A DNA stretch of 64,000 nt from Larkinella rosea (GTDB lineage: Bacteria; Bacteroidota; Bacteroidia; Cytophagales; Spirosomataceae), in the NCBI RefSeq assembly GCF_003858635.1, contig NZ_RQJO01000015.1, forward strand, positions 186,001 through 250,000, read 5' to 3'. Below, piece by piece: positions 1-8,087 of the stretch. The position numbers and the translations under genes were made by a program. The notes beneath the pieces are model-generated. The model ran no database searches and was not told where the DNA came from. It saw only the letters and a program-made list of their open reading frames with translations. Each line of letters opens with the position of its first letter. Positions within the stretch are counted from its first letter, which is position 1.

Positions 1-941
1 TTCAGCAGCGACTCCGCGCCAAAACCGATCTGGCCTTTGTCGGTAACCGCGGAGTTGAGCGTAATGAGCTGGGGACTGTTCGGGCGTTTTACCGTCATCG
101 TAATCGCTTTGTTGGCATTAGCCTTCACGATCTCCTGAAATTCGTGGTAGAACGGGGTCGGTTTTCCGTTGACGGCCGTAATAACGTCGCCTTTTTGTAA
201 TCCTGACTTTTCGGCCGGCATTCCCGGAACGATTTCGCCAACCCGAAATGGCTGAATGGCTTCCACAAACATCCCGGCATTTTTCTTGTCGGATAATTTA
301 TCGATAAAGTCGTTGGGGATATCAATGGTAATTTCTTCCACTTTTCCGTCGGCACCTTTCCGTTCCACGGTATAATAGCTATCGGAGCCCAGAAAAACCT
401 CGGAGCTGCGGATGTCGCTGAAATCCTCGAATTCCTTCCCGTTGATTTTAACAATCTTATCGCCGGTTTTCAGGCCGATTCCTTTGGCCAGATCGTAAGC
501 CACAATCCCGTATTTCGCGTCGCGGGCCGAGGTGTAGGTTTCGCCGTTCTGGTAGGTCAGCGCCACAAAAATGACAATACCGGTAATGACGTTGATGATG
601 ATACCACCCAACATGACGATTAACCGCTGCCAGGCCGGTTTTGAGCGGAATTCCCAGGGTTGCGGTTCGTGTTGCATCGACTTTGTATCAAGCGACTCAT
701 CGATCATTCCGGAGATCTTGACAAAACCGCCCAGCGGAATCGCACCCAGACCGTATTCGGTTCCGCCCCGTTTGATACTCCAGACTTTCGGTGGAAAACC
801 GATAAAATATTGCTCCACCCGCATGCCAAAGGCTTTTGCGGCTAATAAGTGTCCCAACTCATGCAACCCCACCAAAATAGACAGACCCAAAATGAGCTGT
901 CCGGCCATGATTGCTATTTCCGCTACTCTTGCTAGTTCCAT
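1..941 (-). CDS. rseP: RseP-family site-2 zinc metalloprotease (partial, C-terminus off the left edge)
   Basis: Inner-membrane M50 protease that cuts transmembrane segments of regulatory proteins, classically anti-sigma factors. My minus-strand translation from the ATG at 941 gives about 313 residues before the window ends. The zinc motif HELGH lies at residues 27-31 inside the first membrane segment, followed by the family block GAIPLGGFVKISGM near residue 70 and a second membrane segment near residues 105-125. Two PDZ-like regions follow, the second with PGMPAEKSGLQKGD near residue 235. The C-terminal zinc ligand lies outside the window. A second ATG at 908 would remove 11 residues and still keep HELGH. 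It follows dxr on the same strand after 219 bp, the usual dxr-rseP order. Confidence 0.93.
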   Translation of the reverse strand, partial: MELARVAEIAIMAGQLILGLSILVGLHELGHLLAAKAFGMRVEQYFIGFPPKVWSIKRGGTEYGLGAIPLGGFVKISGMIDESLDTKSMQHEPQPWEFRSKPAWQRLIVMLGGIIINVITGIVIFVALTYQNGETYTSARDAKYGIVAYDLAKGIGLKTGDKIVKINGKEFEDFSDIRSSEVFLGSDSYYTVERKGADGKVEEITIDIPNDFIDKLSDKKNAGMFVEAIQPFRVGEIVPGMPAEKSGLQKGDVITAVNGKPTPFYHEFQEIVKANANKAITMTVKRPNSPQLITLNSAVTDKGQIGFGAESLL

Positions 942-1160
942 TCGTTTAAACTGATTGCGCCGGCGACCCGGCGACTTATTTAATTGATTATGATTTGTTG
1001 CGTTGCTGTTTCATGAATTTATACACGTACTACAGACCGAAAACCGCCCACAAAGCCTGATTAAACAAAAGCATTTTAACGGCGGATTTTACTTTTAACG
1101 AACAGCGATTGAAAACCGTCCACTACTCCCCGAATTTTATTGTGGTTTATCGGGAAACAA

Positions 1161-2330
1161 TTAAACGAAACTTTTAATTCGGGCGGTGGCAATGCGCCGG
1201 GTTTCTTCGTCGGTTCGGACGTAATCGTCGTAGGTTGGCTGGGCGACGTAGGCCACTTTCTGCATACCTTCTTCGATGATATCCGAAATTTCCAGGAAGC
1301 CGATTTCGTCGTGCAAAAAAGCCGCTACCGCCACTTCATTGGCCGCATTGACGATGCAGGGAACGTTGCCGCCCCGGCCGAGCGCATCGAACGCGAGTTG
1401 CAAGTTACGAAATGTTTCAAGATCAGCCTGTTCGAATGTGAGCGACGGGTATTTTGCGAAGTCGAAGCGCGGAAAATCGGAGGGCAGACGGTGGGGATAG
1501 GCCAGCGCACACTGAATCGGCAGGCGCATGTCGGGCAAACCCATCTGCGCCTTGATGCTGCCATCCTGAAACTGCACCATCGAATGAATGATGCTCTGCG
1601 GATGCACCACCACCTCGATCTGCGACGGTTCCAGCCCGAACAACCACTTGGCTTCGATCACTTCCAGCCCTTTGTTCATCAACGTAGCCGAGTCGATCGT
1701 AATTTTGGCACCCATCGTCCAGTTCGGGTGTTTCAGAGCCTGGGCTTTGGTGACGGTTTTCAGAAAATCCCGCGATTTGCCGAGAAACGGCCCACCCGAT
1801 GCCGTCAGGATAATCTTTTCAATCGGATTATGAAATTCGCCCGCCAGACACTGAAAAATCGCCGAATGCTCCGAATCGACCGGCAGAATATTCACACCTT
1901 TTTCCTGCGCGAGTTTGGTAATCAGTTCACCCGCCACCACCAGCGTTTCTTTATTGGCCAGGGCGATGTGTTTTCCGGCTTCGATGGCTTTGATGGTCGG
2001 CAGCAAACCGGCGTAACCGACCATTGCGGTCAGCACCATGTCGATGCTTTCCATTTGCACCACCGACGACACGGCTTTGGCTCCGGCATACACTTTGATG
2101 CCCAGCGGATCGAGGGCTGAAAAAACCGCATCATACCGGTCTTCGTTGCAGATCACTACTACATTGGGCCGCACCAGCGCGGCCTGTTCGATCAGCAGTT
2201 CGGCATTGGAATTTGCCACGAGCACCTCAACTTCGAATGCCTCCGGATGCGCCCGAATCACGTCGATGGCCTGCGTGCCGATGGAGCCGGTCGAGCCGAG
2301 AATGGCGATACGGCGTTTGGGGTTAGTCAT
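1161..2330 (-). CDS. dxr: 1-deoxy-D-xylulose 5-phosphate reductoisomerase
   Basis: Converts 1-deoxy-D-xylulose 5-phosphate to 2-C-methyl-D-erythritol 4-phosphate with NADPH, the committed step of the non-mevalonate isoprenoid pathway in the cytoplasm. The 389-residue length is normal. The NADPH-binding start ILGSTGSIGTQAIDVI is at residues 10-25, then ALANKETLVVAGELI, the metal/substrate segment PVDSEHSAIFQCL, SATLMNKGLEVIEAKWLF and HPQSIIHSMVQF. The first 8 bases overlap the end of the HEPN gene upstream, so translation is probably coupled to that gene, and expression of this probably essential enzyme may depend on the run starting at the GH3-like gene. I saw no convincing separate promoter at its 5' end. 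Confidence 0.97.
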   Translation of the reverse strand: MTNPKRRIAILGSTGSIGTQAIDVIRAHPEAFEVEVLVANSNAELLIEQAALVRPNVVVICNEDRYDAVFSALDPLGIKVYAGAKAVSSVVQMESIDMVLTAMVGYAGLLPTIKAIEAGKHIALANKETLVVAGELITKLAQEKGVNILPVDSEHSAIFQCLAGEFHNPIEKIILTASGGPFLGKSRDFLKTVTKAQALKHPNWTMGAKITIDSATLMNKGLEVIEAKWLFGLEPSQIEVVVHPQSIIHSMVQFQDGSIKAQMGLPDMRLPIQCALAYPHRLPSDFPRFDFAKYPSLTFEQADLETFRNLQLAFDALGRGGNVPCIVNAANEVAVAAFLHDEIGFLEISDIIEEGMQKVAYVAQPTYDDYVRTDEETRRIATARIKSFV

Positions 2331-2718
2331 CTAATAAATCTTGTGAACGTAGATACTCTTTAATTTTGTCAACAAAAAAAGTTGCGTTCTGTAAGCCTAT
2401 AGCGGCTTCTTCATGCGTTATTGCATCGTCAAAATCATAATCGGCCTCTATTCGCAGATCCTCAGTGGCAGTCAATAAAGTCGCCATCTCTTTTGGAAAT
2501 ATATTCGACTGGATATAAAGTTCTCCAAACTTCACATGCATTCCTTTGTGCGTTTTTACGTGGAAACCGTTAATGAGAAGCAGCGCTTGCGTTGCACAAA
2601 ACATCGCATAATAGGCCCGATTAACAGCGACGCCGAAAAATTCGTCTTCCAAATTTGATTTTGTTGCCGCAAGATTTTCTTCAGCTTTCTTTATTCGTAA
2701 TCGGATGGCATCTTTCAT
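2323..2718 (-). CDS. HEPN domain protein, partner of the MNT nucleotidyltransferase
   Basis: A 131-residue, mostly helical protein of the COG1895-type HEPN family, with the conserved helix AVNRAYYAMFCATQALLL at residues 31-48 and the later KTHKGMHVKFGE block. It pairs with the nucleotidyltransferase encoded just upstream; the two overlap by 4 bp. HEPN toxins of the HepT type carry an R-x4-6-H RNase motif. Here Arg34 has no histidine at the expected distance, so RNase activity is doubtful, and the protein may instead be a helper or substrate-binding partner. Its stop lies inside the start of dxr. The sequence is visibly more AT-rich than its neighbours, which suggests acquisition. The family call is firm; the function is not. 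Confidence 0.85.
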   Translation of the reverse strand: MKDAIRLRIKKAEENLAATKSNLEDEFFGVAVNRAYYAMFCATQALLLINGFHVKTHKGMHVKFGELYIQSNIFPKEMATLLTATEDLRIEADYDFDDAITHEEAAIGLQNATFFVDKIKEYLRSQDLLDD

Positions 2719-3077
2719 AAAACAATGCCTTCGCGTTTAATAAAATAATAGATCGCGTTCGTCTTGTTTACATAATCACTCTCTGTAATTGCCTTAATTG
2801 ATAACAGGATGTTGTTGGCGATCATCAAGTCATATTTTAAGGACACGAGAGCATTGATCTCTTTCAATTTGGCTATTTTTCTGTCCTTCAGGATGATGAG
2901 AAGATCGATATCTGAATCTTCATGGTAATCACCACGGGCATAGGAACCGTATAAAATAATTCGGTCAAGCCGGTTTTCATACCAGGATTCCAATCTTGCT
3001 TTTAACGTACCCAGTAAAGACTGAATATGATCAGGAATATGCCCTAAACGGTCAGCAGTAATAGGATACGTTTCCAT
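2715..3077 (-). CDS. MNT-type minimal nucleotidyltransferase (MntA-like)
   Basis: A 120-residue DNA polymerase beta-like nucleotidyltransferase. It carries the family signature YGSYARGDYHEDSDIDLLI at residues 43-61: Gly44-Ser45, then the metal-binding aspartates Asp56 and Asp58. In MNT/HEPN modules the MNT protein acts as antitoxin, sometimes by adding AMP to a tyrosine of the HEPN partner; whether that holds here is inference. It starts 3 bp downstream of the stop of the GH3-like gene and overlaps the HEPN gene by 4 bp, so all three are probably co-transcribed. It is AT-rich relative to the flanking genes. Confidence 0.87.
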   Translation of the reverse strand: METYPITADRLGHIPDHIQSLLGTLKARLESWYENRLDRIILYGSYARGDYHEDSDIDLLIILKDRKIAKLKEINALVSLKYDLMIANNILLSIKAITESDYVNKTNAIYYFIKREGIVL

Positions 3078-3080
3078 GAT

Positions 3081-4583
3081 CTAAACCGTTTGCACAATCT
3101 CTAACAACCCTTCCCCAATCACCCGATCATTCGATAAGCGCGGCACTTTGTTCTGCCCGCCGAGTTTGCCCTGCGCTTTCATGTAATTGCGGAACGTGTC
3201 GCGAGGCAAAACCGTCAGCTTCAGGGGGCGCAGGATGCTGCCCGAAATCAGGTCTTTGTAATACACATTCAGTTCGGTCAATCGGCGGTCAAGGTCGCGG
3301 ACGAAGGCATCCGGGTCGTTCGGGGGCGTCGCAAATTCAACAAACCACTCGTGATACGGCAATCCTTCAACGGGCGAAACCATCGGCGCAACGGTAAACT
3401 CGACGACTTCCGTTTCCGGATGTTGTTCCATGGCGTATTGCAACGCTTTTTCCACTTCCTCGCCAATGACGTGTTCGCCGAAGGCCGAGATAAAATGCTT
3501 GATGCGACCGGTGACCAACAGCCGATACGGATCATTCGAGACGAATTTGACGGTGTCGCCCAGCGAATAGCCCCACAAACCGGCGTTGTTATGAATCACC
3601 ACCGCGTAGTTTTTATTCAACTCAACCTGCTCGATGGTCAGCCGACGCGGGTTTTTGGAAAAATAATCTTCTGCCGGAATGAACTCGAAGAAAATACCGC
3701 TGTTGAGCATCATCAGCAAACCTTCTTCCGTCTGCGTATCCTGATAGGCAATAAAGCCCTCCGAAGCCGGATAGGTTTCGATGCTGTCGACTTTCTTGCC
3801 AATGGATTCGTACAATTTCGCCCGGTAGGGTTCAAAATTGACACCGCCGTAGACGAACAGCGAAAAGTCGGGGAATACATCTTTGATTTTCTTCCCCGTC
3901 CGCGCCTGAATCCGGTCGAAATACATTTGCACCCAGGGCGGAATGCCCGAAATCAGCGACATGGGCTGCGTCAGCGTTTCGTCGATGATCTTTTCCAGTT
4001 TGGTTTCCCAATCTTCGATGGTATTGGTTTCATACGACGGCAACTGGTTGGTGCGCAGATAGGCCGGAACGTGGTGATTCGAAATGCCCGAAAGCCGCCC
4101 GATGTTGATGCCGTTTTTGACGACCAGTTCCGGGCTGCCCGACAGAAAAATCAGCTTCTTATCCAGAAAATCCGCCTTGCCGGTTTCGTGAATGTAGTTC
4201 AGCAGGGCATCGCGGGCCGAGTTGATGTGGTTGGGGATCGACTCTTTCGTGATCGGAATGTATTTCGTGCCGGACGTGGTGCCGGAGGTTTTGGCAAAAT
4301 AAACCGGTTTTCCCTTCCACAACACATCCGACTCCCCAGCCAGAATCCGCTCGATATACGGTTTGAGGTCTTCGTAATCGCGGATGGGTACGGCCTGCCG
4401 AAATTCGGGGTATGAGTTGATATCTTTGAACCGGTGATCGCGGCCAAAGGCGGTATTTTTTGCACCATCGAGGAGGTTCCGGAACCACCGTTGCTGCGTT
4501 TCGCCCGGCCGGTGCATCCACTCCTGCTGCCGCTGTACGACAAATTTCGCCAGTGGCTTGCTCAAAACTGATCGGATTCCCAT
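3081..4583 (-). CDS. GH3 auxin-responsive-promoter family protein (acyl-adenylate-forming enzyme)
   Basis: A 500-residue member of the GH3 family of ANL-type adenylating enzymes. Plant members join amino acids to hormone carboxylates; bacterial substrates are mostly unknown. Visible motifs are the ATP loop AKTSGTTSGTKYIPIT, YGGVNFEPY, YPASEGFIAYQ, the hinge-region YSLGDTVKF and VTGRIKHFISAFGEHV, in the order expected for the family. The open frame extends 11 codons further upstream, but the family begins at MGIRSVLSKPLAKFV, and a TAnnTTTG box lies only 6 bases before that ATG. It heads the minus-strand run GH3, MNT, HEPN, dxr, rseP, with gaps or overlaps of a few bases down to dxr. Confidence 0.85.
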   Translation of the reverse strand: MGIRSVLSKPLAKFVVQRQQEWMHRPGETQQRWFRNLLDGAKNTAFGRDHRFKDINSYPEFRQAVPIRDYEDLKPYIERILAGESDVLWKGKPVYFAKTSGTTSGTKYIPITKESIPNHINSARDALLNYIHETGKADFLDKKLIFLSGSPELVVKNGINIGRLSGISNHHVPAYLRTNQLPSYETNTIEDWETKLEKIIDETLTQPMSLISGIPPWVQMYFDRIQARTGKKIKDVFPDFSLFVYGGVNFEPYRAKLYESIGKKVDSIETYPASEGFIAYQDTQTEEGLLMMLNSGIFFEFIPAEDYFSKNPRRLTIEQVELNKNYAVVIHNNAGLWGYSLGDTVKFVSNDPYRLLVTGRIKHFISAFGEHVIGEEVEKALQYAMEQHPETEVVEFTVAPMVSPVEGLPYHEWFVEFATPPNDPDAFVRDLDRRLTELNVYYKDLISGSILRPLKLTVLPRDTFRNYMKAQGKLGGQNKVPRLSNDRVIGEGLLEIVQTV

Positions 4584-4589
4584 ACAGTG

Positions 4590-4597
4590 CAAAGGTA
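4590..4597 (-). promoter_or_regulatory. Bacteroidota -7 box before the GH3-like gene
   Basis: On the minus strand this reads TACCTTTG, matching TAnnTTTG. Only six bases separate it from the ATG at 4583, so transcription would start at or next to the start codon, implying a leaderless or almost leaderless mRNA. No TTTG -33 box is visible at normal spacing. Confidence 0.5.
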
Positions 4598-4744
4598 ACA
4601 GTTTTACGTGAATCAATCCCGGTGGATTAAGATTCCGGCCTGTTCCATTGGAGATCGGCCTTTTTGACGTTTTATTAATGAACCATCAGGTATAAAAAAT
4701 AATAAAAATGCAATTATGTAGCGATAGTTCTCTCGAATTATCTA

Positions 4745-4752
4745 TATTTTTG
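4745..4752 (+). promoter_or_regulatory. -7 box upstream of mreB
   Basis: TATTTTTG matches TAnnTTTG, 46 bases before the mreB ATG. No clear -33 TTTG is seen. The 4617-4798 gap is AT-rich and divergent between the GH3-like run and mreBCD, so it should hold both promoters. Confidence 0.5.
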
Positions 4753-4798
4753 CACCTCCAAAAACAGGGGCTACACCGTGCTTGCACGAAAATAACGA

Positions 4799-5824
4799 AT
4801 GGCACTATTTAACTTTCTCTCCAGCGATATTGCGATTGACCTCGGTACCGCCAATACGCTGATTATTCACAAAGACCGGATTGTGGTGGACGAGCCTTCG
4901 ATCATCGCGATGGACAAAATCAATGGAAAAGTCCTGGCGATTGGTCACAAGGCGATGCAAATGCATGAAAAAACGAACGAAAATATCAAGACAATCCGCC
5001 CGCTGAAAGACGGTGTGATCGCCGATTTTACGGCCGCCGAACTGATGATTCGCGGGTTGATTAAGATGATCGATACGGGCAACCGGCTGTTTTCCCCTTC
5101 GCACCGCATGGTGATCTGCATTCCGTCGGGGATTACGGAAGTGGAAAAGCGGGCCGTTAAGGACTCCGCCGAACACGCCGGGGCCAAAGAAGTCTACATG
5201 GTTCACGAACCGATTGCGGCCGCCATTGGAATCGGGATCGATATTACCCAGCCAAATGGCACGATGATTGTCGATATCGGTGGCGGAACGACGGAAATTG
5301 CGGTTATTGCCCTTTCCGGTATTGTCTGCGAGCAGTCGATCCGGATTGCCGGTGACGTCTTCACGCGCGACATCGTCGATTACATGCGCCGGGAACACAA
5401 CCTGCTGATCGGTGAACGCTCGGCGGAGCAGATTAAAATGGAAGTGGGGTCGGCCCTGCCCGAACTCGACAGCCCGCCCGCCGATTACGAAATTCGGGGA
5501 CGGGATTTGATGACCGGTATTCCGAAAGAAATTAAGGTAACGTATAGCGAGATTGCTTACGCGCTCGATAAGTCCATTTCGAAGATTGAAGAAGCCGTGA
5601 TGAAGGCGCTGGAAATTTCGCCCCCGGAACTTTCGGCCGATATTTACACGAACGGGATTCACCTGACGGGTGGGGGGGCATTGCTGCACGGTCTTGACAA
5701 ACGGATTGGTGCCAAAACCAAGCTGCCGATCCACGTCGCCGACGATCCGCTGAAAGCCGTCGTGAAGGGCACCGGCGAGGTGATCAAAAACCTCGATATG
5801 TATAAATCCGTCCTAATCAGTTAA
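4799..5824 (+). CDS. mreB: rod shape-determining protein MreB
   Basis: Bacterial actin homologue that polymerises under the membrane and guides the elongation machinery for side-wall peptidoglycan. The 341-residue protein has the actin-fold nucleotide sites: DLGTANTLIIHKD near residue 14 (phosphate 1), DIGGGTTEIAVIALSG near residue 158 (phosphate 2) and LTGGGALLHGLDKRI near residue 295 (adenosine). It begins the mreB-mreC-mreD run. The mreB-mreC gap of 64 bp holds an inverted repeat that could lower or process the downstream mRNA. The start is the first ATG, and the N-terminus aligns with the family (MALFNFLSSDIAIDLGTAN). Confidence 0.98.
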   Translation: MALFNFLSSDIAIDLGTANTLIIHKDRIVVDEPSIIAMDKINGKVLAIGHKAMQMHEKTNENIKTIRPLKDGVIADFTAAELMIRGLIKMIDTGNRLFSPSHRMVICIPSGITEVEKRAVKDSAEHAGAKEVYMVHEPIAAAIGIGIDITQPNGTMIVDIGGGTTEIAVIALSGIVCEQSIRIAGDVFTRDIVDYMRREHNLLIGERSAEQIKMEVGSALPELDSPPADYEIRGRDLMTGIPKEIKVTYSEIAYALDKSISKIEEAVMKALEISPPELSADIYTNGIHLTGGGALLHGLDKRIGAKTKLPIHVADDPLKAVVKGTGEVIKNLDMYKSVLIS

Positions 5825-5826
5825 AA

Positions 5827-5881
5827 ATTAAGAGTTAAGAGTTGCCTGACGGACTTTTAACTCTTAACTCTTAACTTTTAA
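5827..5881. repeat. Intergenic palindrome E1 (mreB-mreC)
   Basis: The left arm 5828-5843 (tandem AGAGTTA words) pairs with the right arm 5859-5874 (AACTCTTAACTCTTAA), perfect over 16 bases, around a 15-base loop; a further diverged word follows on the right. It fills almost all of the gap between mreB and mreC. There is no pure T run, so it is not a classic terminator. Confidence 0.85.
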
Positions 5882-5888
5882 CTCCCGT

Positions 5889-6728
5889 ATGTTCGAGTTA
5901 TTCCAGTTCATCGTCCGCAGCCGGAACTTCATCTTGTTTGTTCTGCTCGAGGTGTTGAGCTTTTATTTCATTATAAATAGCAATAATTACTGGAGCATTC
6001 GGTTCTTTAATACCTCGAATTATTACGCGGCCAAAATTATGGCCTGGTCGAATAAAGCGCAGGAATACGCCCGGCTGCGGCAGGTCAACACCGATCTGGC
6101 CGAAGAAAACCGGCGACTCAATGCGCTGGTCACGCAATTGCAGCAGTTTAAACCGCAGGCACCGACCAACTATAAAACCGACTCCATCTTTGCCACCCGG
6201 TTCCGGTTTACGGTCGCCCGCGTGATCAATAACACGACGCAACACCCCAATAATTACATTACGCTCGACAAAGGTACCGCCGATGGGATTCAACCGGGTA
6301 TGGGCGTGATTTCGCCAACCGGGGTCGTGGGCAAAGTCAAGATTTGTTCCGAACACATTTCGATTGTTACCTCCATTCTGCATTCGGATTACATGATTTC
6401 GTCGAAACTGGTCAAATCGGGCGTGATCGGTACGGCGAAATGGGACGGTGTTGACCCGACCCGCATGAAAATGCTGGATATTTCGCGCAATACGAAAATG
6501 TACCGGGGCGATTCGGTGGTGACGTCGGAATACAATTCGATCTTTCCGTCTGGCATTCTGGTGGGGCGCGTCATTCGCGTCGGCGAAATGCCCAACCAGA
6601 CGTTTCATGATGTGACGCTGTCCGTCGGAACCGATTTCAACAACCTGTCTTTCGTTTACGTGGTTGAGAATAAATTGCAGGGCGAGCAGGAAAAACTGGA
6701 AAAAACCACCGAACCGGAACGAAAATAA
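5889..6728 (+). CDS. mreC: rod shape-determining protein MreC
   Basis: Bitopic membrane protein linking the cytoplasmic MreB filament to the periplasmic elongasome (PBP2-RodA). The 279-residue sequence has one N-terminal membrane segment at about residues 13-32, a predicted coiled coil at about 50-80 (repeated RxxNxxLAEENRRLNALVTQ pattern) and the MreC beta-rich domain with ITLDKGTADGIQPGMGVISP and VVGKVKICSEHISIV. The charged C-terminal tail is short. It follows mreB after a palindromic gap and precedes mreD by 15 bp. Confidence 0.96.
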   Translation: MFELFQFIVRSRNFILFVLLEVLSFYFIINSNNYWSIRFFNTSNYYAAKIMAWSNKAQEYARLRQVNTDLAEENRRLNALVTQLQQFKPQAPTNYKTDSIFATRFRFTVARVINNTTQHPNNYITLDKGTADGIQPGMGVISPTGVVGKVKICSEHISIVTSILHSDYMISSKLVKSGVIGTAKWDGVDPTRMKMLDISRNTKMYRGDSVVTSEYNSIFPSGILVGRVIRVGEMPNQTFHDVTLSVGTDFNNLSFVYVVENKLQGEQEKLEKTTEPERK

Positions 6729-6743
6729 AGCCGATACTCGCCC

Positions 6744-7250
6744 ATGACGTTACGCGAAATCCTGAACATCATTTTCCTGTTTGTGCTGTATCTGTCCTTA
6801 CAGATCCTGATTGTACGGAATCTGGTGCTGTTCGACGTCGCGTTTTGTTTTATGTACGTGGCCTGTATTCTGTTGCTGCCCGCCGAAATGAGCCTGTCGG
6901 CTACATTGTTGGTCGCTTTTGTGGTCGGAATCATTGTCGATACGTTTTACAACACACTTGGCATGCACGCGGCCGCTACGGTTTTGATGGCGTATGTAAG
7001 GCCAATGGTGGTGCGGTTTCAGGCCGCCCGGGGCGGTTTTGACGGACGGATTGTCTTTTCAATTCACGAAATGGGATCGCTCAATTTCTTCTATTACGTC
7101 GTGATCCTGACGTTTATTCACCACTTCACGCTCTTCCTGATCGAAGCCAATAATATTCTTCTTTTTCTCCCGGCTTTGATCAAAATTGTCGCCAGTACGC
7201 TCTTCACCTCCGTCACGATCATGCTGGTCCAGTATTTTTCGCGGAATTGA
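6744..7250 (+). CDS. mreD: rod shape-determining protein MreD
   Basis: A 168-residue multi-spanning inner-membrane protein with about five hydrophobic segments. It is short and poorly conserved, as MreD proteins usually are, and is identified mainly by position directly after mreC and by the membrane profile (including VVGIIVDTFYNTLGMHAAATV, split by a helix break). It is expected to sit in the elongation complex with MreC and RodA. It ends the operon; 96 bp of AT-rich sequence separate it from the unrelated DUF433 gene. Confidence 0.9.
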   Translation: MTLREILNIIFLFVLYLSLQILIVRNLVLFDVAFCFMYVACILLLPAEMSLSATLLVAFVVGIIVDTFYNTLGMHAAATVLMAYVRPMVVRFQAARGGFDGRIVFSIHEMGSLNFFYYVVILTFIHHFTLFLIEANNILLFLPALIKIVASTLFTSVTIMLVQYFSRN

Positions 7251-7281
7251 TCAGAACTGATTTTAGCTCCTATCTTTTTGT

Positions 7282-7289
7282 TATTTTTG
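7282..7289 (+). promoter_or_regulatory. -7 box before the DUF433/DUF5615 pair
   Basis: TATTTTTG matches TAnnTTTG, 57 bases before the DUF433 ATG. No clean -33 box is seen. The pair therefore probably has its own promoter and does not depend on mreBCD. Confidence 0.45.
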
Positions 7290-7346
7290 AAAATGCCAGA
7301 ATTACAAGCATATTTATTTTGGTAATTCTAACATGATAAAGATCAC

Positions 7347-7580
7347 ATGAATTATCGCGAAAGAATAGTAGCTGATCATCAGATTATGCTGGGAAAACCG
7401 GTAATCAAGGGAACGCGCATTACCGTGGAAATCATCTTGCGGAAAATGTCAGAGGGGGCAATCATTTCTGATTTGGTCAGAATGTACCCTCATTTGCAGG
7501 AAGCCGATGTATTAGCCGCATTAATGTATGCCTCTGATTTAATGGCAAATGAAGAAATGATTGATTTGTCGGCTGCATGA
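7347..7580 (+). CDS. DUF433 family antitoxin-like protein
   Basis: A 77-residue protein with the DUF433 core GKPVIKGTRITVEIILRKMSEG followed by a helix-turn-helix-like stretch (DLVRMYPHLQEADVLAALMYA). Proteins of this family are usually encoded with a DUF5615 PIN-like partner and are regarded as antitoxin and DNA-binding autoregulator. The stop overlaps the next start by 4 bp. The pair sits alone between mreD and glpK and is AT-rich, both typical of a small mobile toxin-antitoxin cassette. Confidence 0.9.
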   Translation: MNYRERIVADHQIMLGKPVIKGTRITVEIILRKMSEGAIISDLVRMYPHLQEADVLAALMYASDLMANEEMIDLSAA

Positions 7581-7927
7581 TTATCGCCGATGAAAATATC
7601 GACCATTCTATTATTGCGTCCTTGCGTTCAGCAGGAATTGAAATTTATTCCATTTATGAATCCAATCGTGGCATTCGGGACGAAGCCGTGATCGAATCAT
7701 CCCGCAATCCGCCCCGAATTATTTTAACGGAAGACAAAGATTTTGGCGAGTGGGTATTTTCTCACCAGGTAAACGATATAAGCGTCATTTTTTTGCGTTA
7801 TCATTTTAAAGATACACAGGAGATAACCGCTACTTTGGTAAAGCTATTGGTTGAGCGGTTCAACGAATTTGTTGGTTGCTTTACTACAATTACTACCCAC
7901 AAGATCCGAATAAGAAAATTGAAATAA
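7577..7927 (+). CDS. DUF5615 family PIN-like putative toxin
   Basis: A 116-residue protein of the DUF5615 PIN-like group. It starts with the acidic motif IIADENIDHSI and has a second acidic site ILTEDKDFGEWVF near residue 52, consistent with a metal-dependent nuclease fold. It is translationally coupled to the DUF433 gene (ATGATTAT overlaps its stop). The likely role is RNase toxin of a VapBC-like type II system; the target RNA cannot be read from sequence. The C-terminal lysine-rich end (RIRKLK) is unremarkable. About 160 bp with no recognisable feature follow before glpK. Confidence 0.85.
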   Translation: MIIADENIDHSIIASLRSAGIEIYSIYESNRGIRDEAVIESSRNPPRIILTEDKDFGEWVFSHQVNDISVIFLRYHFKDTQEITATLVKLLVERFNEFVGCFTTITTHKIRIRKLK

Positions 7928-8087
7928 CTACTCTTCTGGTCGCGTCCACTTTACGTTTGGAATTATAAACCGCTTTGGCTCCTTTGCCATGTCGAATTTA
8001 TCCAAGTCCTATTCAATAGCGATAAATTCATATATTACGGCCTTTTTAGAAGATACTCCATAAAAATCAGCCGAATCCGAACCCTTT

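Noticed and set aside
1140-2120. Long plus-strand open frame of 326 codons opposite dxr
   Set aside because: His/Arg/Gln-rich translation with no motif, fully antisense to a clear dxr gene.
3351-4415. Plus-strand open frame of 354 codons opposite the GH3-like gene
   Set aside because: Composition is that of an antisense frame; the GH3 motifs are on the other strand.
4805-5734. Minus-strand open frame of 309 codons opposite mreB
   Set aside because: Antisense shadow of mreB; no family features.
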